Below are positions 18,457-25,067 of a DNA stretch of 64,000 nt, in pieces; positions within the stretch are counted from its first letter, which is position 1; every line of letters begins with the position of its first letter. Location: positions 620,001 to 684,000 of the forward strand of contig CAVSXT010000003.1 of assembly GCA_963732005.1 (NCBI GenBank). The letters are read 5' to 3'. The notes under the pieces were generated by a model. The model did not search any database. It was not told the origin of the DNA and worked only from the letters and a program-made list of their open reading frames with translations. The translations under genes were made by a program, and so were the position numbers. This stretch comes from JASLEW01 sp963732005 (GTDB lineage Bacteria; Acidobacteriota; Thermoanaerobaculia; Multivoradales; UBA5704).

Positions 18457-20651
18457 GCGTGGCCAAGGCGACCGCGCCCGCCCCCCGGCAGCGCCTGCTG
18501 CGCCATGCCTTCATGAAGCTGACGCGGGACTTCGACGCACGCTTCGAAGCCCTGCTGCTGACCGGCCGCGTCTCGAAGTGGTACAGCGAGGTGGGCAACG
18601 AGGCCACCACCATCCCCGCCGGGCTGGCGCTCGGCGCCGGCGACGCGCTGTGCACCCTCCACCGCGATCTCGGCGCGATCCTCGCCGTCTACCTCGATCC
18701 GGCGCGGACCTTTCCCGGCCTGGGTTTCGGCGAGCCGGACGGCCGGCGGCCCGACCCCGAGAGCCTCCTGCGCCGCCTCGCCTGCCAGCTGCTGGGCAAG
18801 GGTGAAGGTTTCTCGCAGGGCGTCGAGCGGTCCTTCCACTACGGCTACCTGGCTCCCGAGCACGGCATCCTGCACCTCGGGATGATCAGCCATCTCGGTT
18901 CCATGATCCCGGTGGCGGCGGGTTGCGCCTTTGCCTTCCGCCAGCGCCGGAGCGACCGGGTGGCGATCAACTTCATCGGCGAAGGCGGCACCTCGACCGG
19001 CGATTTCCACGAGGGGCTCAACATGGCGGCGGTGTGGAAGCTGCCGCTGGTGCTGGTGATCGAGAACAACCGCTACGCCTTCTCGACCCCGGCGGACCAG
19101 CAGTACGCCGCCAGGCAGCTCTCCGACCGCGGCGTCGGCTACGGCGTCGCCGCCGAGACCGTCGATGGCAACGACCCGGACGCCATGGCCGCCGCCCTGC
19201 AGCGAGCGGTGGACCGCGCGCGGGCCGGCCAGGGGCCGACGCTGCTCGAAGCCATGCTCGGCAGGATGCGGGGCCACGCCGAGGGTGACGACTCGCTCAA
19301 GGTGGTGCCTCGAGAGGAGCTTGCCGCCTATCGGGCCGCGGACCCGGTGCCGGCCTACGCCCGCCGCCTCGCCGCGGAGGGCCTGCTCGACGACGGCACC
19401 AGCCGGCGGCTCGACGAGCGCATCGCGGAGCTGGTGGAGCGAGCCATCACCCAGGCCATCGCCGCGGCGCCGCCGGATCCGGAGGTTGCCAGGAGGCCGG
19501 TCTTCGCGCCGGCAGCGGCGGTTGGGGTCGCGCTGGCGGTGCCGCCGGCCGGCGAGTTGGGGGTTGGCAACGGCCCGGTTGCGGCGGCGGCCGGCGGTGC
19601 CCGCCCGAGCGACGGCCCGGTCGCGGCTCCGATCGCGGTTCCGGCTACCGCCGGGCGACGGTCGGGCGGCGGCGGTCAGGCTCGGGAAACGACCTACGTC
19701 GACGCCATCAACCTGGCGCTGCTCGAGGAGATGGAGCGCGACGAGTCGGTGCTGGTGCTGGGCCAGGACATCGGCGCCTTCGAGGGCGCCTTCCGTACCA
19801 CCCGCGGCCTTCACGCCCGCTGGCCGCGGCGGGTGCTCGACACCCCGATCGCCGAGAGCGGCACCATCGGCATCGCCATTGGCGCCGCCGTTCTCGGCTA
19901 TCGGCCGGTGGTCGAGATGCAGTTCGCCGACTTCATCTCCTGCGGCTTCAACCAGCTGGTCAACGTCGCCGCCAAGCTCTACTACCGCTGGCAGGTCCCC
20001 TGTCCGATCGTCGTCAGGCTGCCCTCGGGGGGCGGTGTCGGCGCCGGTCCCTTCCATTCCCAGAACGACGAGTCCTGGTTCGCCCAGACCGCCGGCATCA
20101 AGGTGATCTGCCCCGCCACCGCGGCGGACGCCCGAGGACTGCTCAAGGCCGCCATCCGGGACCCCAATCCGGTGATGCTCTTCGAGCACAAGTACCTCTA
20201 CCGCCGCATCAAGGAGGTCCTGCCGCCGGGCGAGGGCCTGGCCCGGCTCGGCGAGGCCAGGGTCGTCCGTGCCGGCGACCGTCTGACCCTGATCGGCTAT
20301 GGCGCCACCACCTGGACCTGCCTGGAGGTGGCCGCAGACCTCGCCGCGGCCGGCGTCGAGGCCGAGGTGGTGGATCTTCGTACCCTGGTTCCGTACGACG
20401 AGGCCACGGTCACCGCCTCGGTCCGCAAGACTGGCCGTGCCCTGATCGTCCACGAGGCCCCCCTCACCCTGGGCTTCGGAGCCGAGGTCGCCGCACGCCT
20501 CGCCGACGCGGCGTTCCCCTGGCTCGACGCCCCCATCCGCCGGGTGACCTACCCCGACAGCCCGGTCCCCTACGCCCGGGTGCTCGAGAACGCCCTGCTC
20601 CCCACCCGCGACAAGGTCCTCGCCGCCGCCCGCGAGCTGCTGGCCTACTGA
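18453..20651 (+). CDS. Branched-chain 2-oxoacid (2-oxoisovalerate) dehydrogenase E1, alpha and beta subunits fused
   Basis: Thiamine-diphosphate E1 that decarboxylates branched-chain 2-oxoacids and acylates the E2 lipoyl domain. The alpha half (about 20-330) shows YSEVGNEATTIPAGLAL, HRDLGAIL, and the ThDP/Mg motif GEGGTSTGDFHEGLNMAAV with IENNRYAFS. A low-complexity Ala/Pro/Gly linker (about 340-410) joins a full beta half (TYVDAINLALLEEMERD, GQDIGAFEGAF, DTPIAESGTIGIAIGAA, DLRTLVPYDEATV). Fused E1 chains of about 650-750 residues are known in several phyla. E2 and E3 genes are not in the window. It overlaps the upstream kinase by 4 bp. Confidence 0.93.
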   Translation: MSVAKATAPAPRQRLLRHAFMKLTRDFDARFEALLLTGRVSKWYSEVGNEATTIPAGLALGAGDALCTLHRDLGAILAVYLDPARTFPGLGFGEPDGRRPDPESLLRRLACQLLGKGEGFSQGVERSFHYGYLAPEHGILHLGMISHLGSMIPVAAGCAFAFRQRRSDRVAINFIGEGGTSTGDFHEGLNMAAVWKLPLVLVIENNRYAFSTPADQQYAARQLSDRGVGYGVAAETVDGNDPDAMAAALQRAVDRARAGQGPTLLEAMLGRMRGHAEGDDSLKVVPREELAAYRAADPVPAYARRLAAEGLLDDGTSRRLDERIAELVERAITQAIAAAPPDPEVARRPVFAPAAAVGVALAVPPAGELGVGNGPVAAAAGGARPSDGPVAAPIAVPATAGRRSGGGGQARETTYVDAINLALLEEMERDESVLVLGQDIGAFEGAFRTTRGLHARWPRRVLDTPIAESGTIGIAIGAAVLGYRPVVEMQFADFISCGFNQLVNVAAKLYYRWQVPCPIVVRLPSGGGVGAGPFHSQNDESWFAQTAGIKVICPATAADARGLLKAAIRDPNPVMLFEHKYLYRRIKEVLPPGEGLARLGEARVVRAGDRLTLIGYGATTWTCLEVAADLAAAGVEAEVVDLRTLVPYDEATVTASVRKTGRALIVHEAPLTLGFGAEVAARLADAAFPWLDAPIRRVTYPDSPVPYARVLENALLPTRDKVLAAARELLAY

Positions 20652-20680
20652 TCTCTCCCGCCACGCCTTCCAGAGAAGCC

Positions 20681-21082
20681 GTGAGCCCGCCCGCCACATT
20701 GATGAACGCGCTGCGAGGCGCTCTGGCGGGCCGCCCGGAGATTCGCCTGGCGTTGCTGTTCGGCTCCTTCGCGCGTGGCCGGGCGCGCGCCGATTCCGAT
20801 CTCGACGTGGCGGTGCTCGGGCGCGACCTCGACCTGCTGACGCTCGCCGCCGACCTCGCGGACGCCGCCGGGCGGCAGGTCGACGTCGTGGACCTCTCCC
20901 AGGCGGGTTACCCGCTGATCCAGGCCTTGCTGCGCGACAGCGTCGTCATCCACCAAGGTGTGCCCGGTGCGGCCGCCACGTGGCGGACGCGAGCGATCCT
21001 CGACGCCGAGACCGACGGCCCCGGGTTCGAGCGCATGCGGGACGCCTACCTCGAGCGTCTGGCGAAACGCGGCCATGGTTGA
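20681..21082 (+). CDS. mntA: MntA-type minimal nucleotidyltransferase antitoxin
   Basis: A 133-residue MNT-fold protein. The motif GSFARGRARADSDLD (GSx...DxD) near residue 27 and a third acidic residue in RQVDVVDL complete the nucleotidyltransferase site. In studied MntA/HepT pairs, MntA AMPylates a Tyr of HepT and so neutralises it. The GTG at 20681 or the ATG at 20702 could be the start; neither has a strong ribosome site. It starts 29 bp after the E1 stop and overlaps hepT by 8 bp, the usual antitoxin-toxin order for this family. Confidence 0.86.
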   Translation: MSPPATLMNALRGALAGRPEIRLALLFGSFARGRARADSDLDVAVLGRDLDLLTLAADLADAAGRQVDVVDLSQAGYPLIQALLRDSVVIHQGVPGAAATWRTRAILDAETDGPGFERMRDAYLERLAKRGHG

Positions 21083-21500
21083 CGCGCACGTAGTGGCCGC
21101 GAAGCTGCGCGAGCTGGACGACCGGATGGCGCGAGTGCGGGCACATCTTCCGGCTGAAGCCGCGGCGCTGGCCGCGGATCGCGATGCGCTCGATCTGGTT
21201 TCCTTCAACCTGATGCTGGCGGTTCAGGTCTGCCTCGACGTCGCCAATCACCTGATCGCGGATGAAGCCTGGCCGGCGGCCGCGAGCCTCGGCGAAGCCT
21301 TTCAGCGGCTGGGCGAGCAAGGAGTCCTCACCCAGCCGACGGCTGCGGCCCTGCGCCGCGCGGCCGGCCTACGCAATGTCGTGGCTCACGGCTACGCCGA
21401 AGCCCACCCCGATGTTCTCCACGCGGCTGCCAGTCGAGGTCTTGACGATCTGGAGCGCTTTGCGAGCGAGGTCAGCGCCTGGGTGCGCCGGCGCCGCTGA
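21075..21500 (+). CDS. hepT: HepT-type HEPN ribonuclease toxin (DUF86)
   Basis: A 141-residue all-helical HEPN protein. The RNase motif R-x4-H-x-Y is present as RNVVAHGY near residue 99, with the Tyr that MntA modifies in characterised systems. An upstream helix containing FNLMLAVQVCLDVANHLI matches the family. The ATG at 21075 lies inside the end of mntA. All catalytic residues are intact, so an active toxin is expected. Confidence 0.86.
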   Translation: MVDAHVVAAKLRELDDRMARVRAHLPAEAAALAADRDALDLVSFNLMLAVQVCLDVANHLIADEAWPAAASLGEAFQRLGEQGVLTQPTAAALRRAAGLRNVVAHGYAEAHPDVLHAAASRGLDDLERFASEVSAWVRRRR

Positions 21501-21512
21501 ACGGTTGCCGGC

Positions 21513-22877
21513 TCAGGGGCAGGGGAAGGCGGCGGTGTCCTGCACCGGCGCAAACGGCGTGCCCTGGGGGTTGCCGTAGGTCTGCACCGCGCCGGTCGCG
21601 ATGTCGGTGACCGTCAGCTGCACCGCCACGTCGGTGAGGCCGCCGGCGAAGACCCAGAAACGGCCCGGCGCCAGCGGGCAGCCGTCGAGCACCTTGACCA
21701 TCATCTCGACGTTGGCGGCGGCGAAGAACCAGAAGTAGGCGGTGTCCGCCGTCAGCCGCACCGCCTGACCGGCGCCGGACCCACCGTCCGCGGTCTGCCA
21801 GGCGGCGGCGACCCGAAACCTCGCCTGCTGCAGGCAGACATGGGTGGCGTCGTCCTGGCAGCCGGCCGTCGCCGGCGGGAAGAGCAGGTAGGTCGGGCCG
21901 AGCAGACCGTTGCCCTGGGCGAAGACCCCCAGGAAGGCGCCGGTGTTGCCGTCGTAGCGCAGCACCTGGTTGGAGGTGAAGCTGTTGACGTAGAGGTCGC
22001 CGTCGGGGCCGAAGGCGAGGCCGTAGGCGCCGTTCAAGCCGCCACTGCCCTTGGCGACGAAAACTCCGAGGAAGGCGCCGGTCTTACCGTCGTAGCGCAG
22101 CACCTCGCCGGTGCCGAGGCTGCTGGCCAGGAAGCTGCCGTCGGCCGCGAAGGCGATGCCGACCGGAGTGCTCAGTCCGCCGCTGCCCGCCGCCACCAGG
22201 GCGCCGAGAAAGGCGCCGGTGTTGCCGTCGTAGCGCAGCACCTGACTGCTGCGCGTGCTCGCCACGTAGAGATTGCCGTCGGGGCCGAACAGCAGGCCGG
22301 TGGGGCCGTTCAGTCCGCCGGCGCCCGCCGCCACGAAGACGTCGAGGAAGGCGCCGGTGTTGCCGTCGTAGCGCAGCACCTGGCTGCTGCCGATGCTGGC
22401 GACGTAGAGGTTGCCGTCGGCGCCGAAGACCAGGTTCTCGGCGACGTTCAGGCCGCCGCTGCCGGCGGCCACGAAGACGTCGACGAAAGCGCCGGTGTTG
22501 CCGTCGTAGCGCATGACCTGGCTCGACTTCTCGCTGCAAACGTACAGGTTGCCGTCGGGTCCCCAGGCCATGCCGTCGGTGCTGTCGAGGCCGCCCGCAC
22601 CGGGCGCCACGAAGCCGCCGAGCGGGGCGCCGGTCGCGGCGTCGAAGGCCGAGACAGCCGAAAAGCCGCTGCTCGACACCAACAGATCCGCGGGCACGGC
22701 GCCGGGCGTGGCGCGAAGGGCGGCTGGCGGCGCCGCGACCGGCCCGAGCGGTCCGAGCGTGGCGGCCGTGGCCGCCGGCGGTGCGGCGAGCAGGGTGCAC
22801 AGGGCGACGGCCAGCAGCGCGGCGAGCGGAGCGATCGGGGCGATCCGAGCCGTCGGCACGATCGGCGGGGTGCGCAT
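21513..22877 (-). CDS. Secreted NHL/SMP-30-type beta-propeller protein with a C-terminal Cys-containing domain
   Basis: A 454-residue exported protein: hydrophobic signal segment (about 12-38) ending in AAPPAATAA. Six near-identical 43-45-residue blade repeats follow (QVLRYDGNTGAF, GLLFGPDGNLYVAS type), forming an NHL-like propeller over about 70-340. The C-terminal 110 residues (CLQQARFRVAAAWQ, AYFWFFAAANVEMMVKVLDG, WVFAGGLTDVAVQLTVTD) form a separate beta domain that I recognise as recurrent at the ends of secreted Acidobacteriota proteins. It starts 6 bp after the PDZ gene stop, so it appears to be the last gene of the ECF sigma operon. Its ligand is unknown. Confidence 0.85.
   Translation of the reverse strand: MRTPPIVPTARIAPIAPLAALLAVALCTLLAAPPAATAATLGPLGPVAAPPAALRATPGAVPADLLVSSSGFSAVSAFDAATGAPLGGFVAPGAGGLDSTDGMAWGPDGNLYVCSEKSSQVMRYDGNTGAFVDVFVAAGSGGLNVAENLVFGADGNLYVASIGSSQVLRYDGNTGAFLDVFVAAGAGGLNGPTGLLFGPDGNLYVASTRSSQVLRYDGNTGAFLGALVAAGSGGLSTPVGIAFAADGSFLASSLGTGEVLRYDGKTGAFLGVFVAKGSGGLNGAYGLAFGPDGDLYVNSFTSNQVLRYDGNTGAFLGVFAQGNGLLGPTYLLFPPATAGCQDDATHVCLQQARFRVAAAWQTADGGSGAGQAVRLTADTAYFWFFAAANVEMMVKVLDGCPLAPGRFWVFAGGLTDVAVQLTVTDIATGAVQTYGNPQGTPFAPVQDTAAFPCP
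21935..22560 (-). repeat. Tandem propeller-blade repeats (about 130-135 bp period)
   Basis: Five to six coding copies of a unit around 132 bp, each containing a nearly invariant GCCGTCGTAGCGCA core (plus strand) at about 21947, 22090, 22222, 22354 and 22501. The nucleotide similarity of adjacent copies is high enough to suggest recent amplification or gene conversion within the propeller. Confidence 0.75.
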
Positions 22878-22883
22878 GGCCGA

Positions 22884-23636
22884 TCAGCGCTGGCTCTTGG
22901 GCAGGCGGCTCTCGAGCTCGTTGATGCGCTTCTCCAGGGCTTTCAGCTTCTTTTCGAGCAGCTCCTCGCGCGGCGTCACCGGCGGCCGCAGCAGCATCCG
23001 GGGAACCACGGCGCCGTCGAGCGCGTCGCCCTCGACCGCCGGGCCCGGCAGGCGGCGGAAGGTCATGATGCGCTGGGCGTCGGCGCCATTCATCAGGAAG
23101 GGCGAGAGGTCGATCTCGCGCCGCTCCTTCTGCGCGATGGTGGCGCTCAGCGTCTCCAGCCTGCCGTTGCGCAGCACCTCGAGCGGCAGCGTCACGCCCG
23201 CCGCCAGCGGGCGCACCCGGGCGCGCACGTCCCAGCTCGAATCGACCGGCTTGCCGTCGAGGCTGACGATGATGTCGCCGACCTTGAGGCCGGCCCTCTC
23301 GGCCGGGCTGCTCGCCGTCACCGTCGCCACCATCACGCCGGCGTTTCCCGGCGCGCCGAAATGAGCCCGCAGCTCGGGAGTGAGCTCGGTGAGCTCTACT
23401 CCCAGGTAGCCGCGCTGGACCAGCGTGCCCGTGCCCTCGATGACCTTCTCCTGGCCGTCCTCGCCGATGCAGATCAGCTTCGACTTGTCCGCATGGCGGT
23501 CGGCGGGCGCGTCCGCGGCGGCCGGCGCGGCCGCCGGCAGCGGGCCCGCGTCCCCGCCGGCGACCACGCCGGCGAGCAGCAATGCCGCCAGCACCGCCAG
23601 CGCCGCGGTCCGCCCGATCGGGTGCTCAGGCCTCAT
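22884..23636 (-). CDS. Exported PDZ-domain protein
   Basis: A 250-residue periplasmic protein. A signal peptide (AALAVLAALLLAGVVAG) is followed by an Ala/Pro-rich spacer, then one PDZ domain (about 95-175: GYLGVELTELTPELR, VTASSPAERAGLKVGDIIVSLDGKPV). A C-terminal coiled coil (ELLEKKLKALEKRINELESRL) closes it. There is no protease domain. It overlaps the putative anti-sigma gene by 4 bp, so it may sense or scaffold envelope signals for that ECF system, as PDZ proteins do in RseP/DegS-type circuits; this role is inference. Confidence 0.85.
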   Translation of the reverse strand: MRPEHPIGRTAALAVLAALLLAGVVAGGDAGPLPAAAPAAADAPADRHADKSKLICIGEDGQEKVIEGTGTLVQRGYLGVELTELTPELRAHFGAPGNAGVMVATVTASSPAERAGLKVGDIIVSLDGKPVDSSWDVRARVRPLAAGVTLPLEVLRNGRLETLSATIAQKERREIDLSPFLMNGADAQRIMTFRRLPGPAVEGDALDGAVVPRMLLRPPVTPREELLEKKLKALEKRINELESRLPKSQR

Positions 23637-24358
23637 AGGTAATCGAGGTCTTCGCCGTCGTCGCGCTCGCCGGCCGGCGGCCCCGCGGAGCGGGTCCGCC
23701 CGGTGCTGAGGACCAGGTCGACGTTGTCGTCGCCGCCGAGATAGAGCACGGCGCCAGGCTTGCCGCGGCCGGGCTGGCGCAGGCTGCCCAGCTCGCGCTC
23801 GAGCCGCCCGCTTTCGAGCTGCAGCTCGCGCCACATCTGGTGCGCCTGCGCCGCGTCCAGCCCCCCGCCGGACTGGTTCGAGGCGTGCCGCGCACCGCTC
23901 CCCAGCGCCGGCTCCTCGCCGGCGGCGCCCTCGTGCCGGAAGGTGCGATCCATCGAGATGACCGTCAGCGCCTGGCGGCCGGCGGCCGTTTTCGTCTGCA
24001 GGCTCGCGTGGTCCGCGGCCGGAATCCGACCGTCGCGCGGTGCTGGCGAGGGCGCCAGGGACCCGAGGCTCGCGGCCAGTGCCGCCGGCGAGGCTTGAGA
24101 CATGGGAGACAGGGCGGACATGGGTGCGCGGTCGTGCTGCAGCAACCCTACCGAGAGCCCGACCGAGACGCCGAGCGCACCCATGGTGGCTGTCGCCACC
24201 ATCATCCGGTTCCAGGAGACCGAGCGGGATTCGTGCCGGCGCCAGGGGAGCGGCCGCTCCGGCTCGTCGAGGCGCTGCAGGACCCGGGTGGTGAACCCGC
24301 CGTGCGCCGTCTCGCGCGGCAAGCCGCGCAACAGGTGAATCAGCCTTGCCTCTTCCAT
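23633..24358 (-). CDS. Putative anti-sigma factor (single-pass membrane protein)
   Basis: A 241-residue protein overlapping the ECF sigma gene by 19 bp and the PDZ gene by 4 bp. The cytoplasmic N-terminus (EEARLIHLLRGLPRETAHGGFTTRVLQRL) resembles a short sigma-binding helix region. One transmembrane helix (MMVATATMGALGVSVGLSVGLL, about 51-72) and a periplasmic, low-complexity part ending in an acidic tail follow. No zinc-binding HxxxCxxC motif is visible, so it would be a non-ZAS anti-sigma. Function is inferred from position and topology only. Confidence 0.65.
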   Translation of the reverse strand: MEEARLIHLLRGLPRETAHGGFTTRVLQRLDEPERPLPWRRHESRSVSWNRMMVATATMGALGVSVGLSVGLLQHDRAPMSALSPMSQASPAALAASLGSLAPSPAPRDGRIPAADHASLQTKTAAGRQALTVISMDRTFRHEGAAGEEPALGSGARHASNQSGGGLDAAQAHQMWRELQLESGRLERELGSLRQPGRGKPGAVLYLGGDDNVDLVLSTGRTRSAGPPAGERDDGEDLDYL

Positions 24359-24957
24359 GACGGTAGACCTCCAATCCAATACGTCTCGAGCTGGCGCTTC
24401 AACGCCTGACGTCCACGATGGATGCGCGACTTGATGGTGCCCTCGCGGCAGTCGAGCTCCGCGGCGACGTCGGTGTAGGACCAGCCCTCGATCTCGTGCA
24501 GCACCAGCGGCACACGGTAACGCAGGGGCAGCCGCGCCACCGCCGCGGTCAGCACCCGTTGCAGCTCCTGGCGCAGCAGGCTGGCGTGCGCCGAGGGCTC
24601 GCTGCGGTCGGCTTCGCCGCCGAGCAGCGGCAGCAGCAGCCGCTGACGGCGTTCCCGGCGCTCCTCGGAGCGCACCAGGTTGGTGGCGATGCGGAACAGG
24701 TAGGCGCGCAGGTAGCCCTGCTCGACGTACCCGCCGGCCGAGCGGAACAGGCGCAGGAACGCCTCCTGGCCCAGGTCCTCGGCGCGATCGCGGCTGCCGG
24801 TGAGCCGCGTCAGGTAATTGACCACCGCATCCTTGTGCCGGTCGACGAGGTCCGCGAACGCCTCGCGGTCGCCGGCCCGCACCCTGGCCATCAGGTCGGC
24901 GTCGCTCGCCTCCTGCTGCGGGACCTTTTCGATCGGTTCGGCCATTCTCGGCGGCAT
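24340..24957 (-). CDS. ECF-family RNA polymerase sigma factor
   Basis: A 205-residue sigma-70 family regulator with only regions 2 and 4. Region 2: FADLVDRHKDAVVNYLTRLTG through AEDLGQEAFLRLFRSA. Region 4: LPLRYRVPLVLHEIEGWSYTDVAAELDCREGTIKSRIHRGR, the helix-turn-helix contacting the -35 element. ATG 24957 has GAGGAG just upstream; the ATG at 24945 is also possible. It heads a four-gene operon with the putative anti-sigma, PDZ and propeller genes and diverges from tex. A TTATAG/TATAGA -10-like box lies on the minus strand at about 24971-24977. Confidence 0.93.
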   Translation of the reverse strand: MPPRMAEPIEKVPQQEASDADLMARVRAGDREAFADLVDRHKDAVVNYLTRLTGSRDRAEDLGQEAFLRLFRSAGGYVEQGYLRAYLFRIATNLVRSEERRERRQRLLLPLLGGEADRSEPSAHASLLRQELQRVLTAAVARLPLRYRVPLVLHEIEGWSYTDVAAELDCREGTIKSRIHRGRQALKRQLETYWIGGLPSWKRQG

Positions 24958-25067
24958 GCTCCTCAGCCTTTTCTATAACGGTCGCGGCCGGACAAGGTTC
25001 CGGGCTTGCGGACCGTGGCGATTCCCTACAGGATACGGCGGACTGGCCCGCTTGAGGAGGCCCCCCC

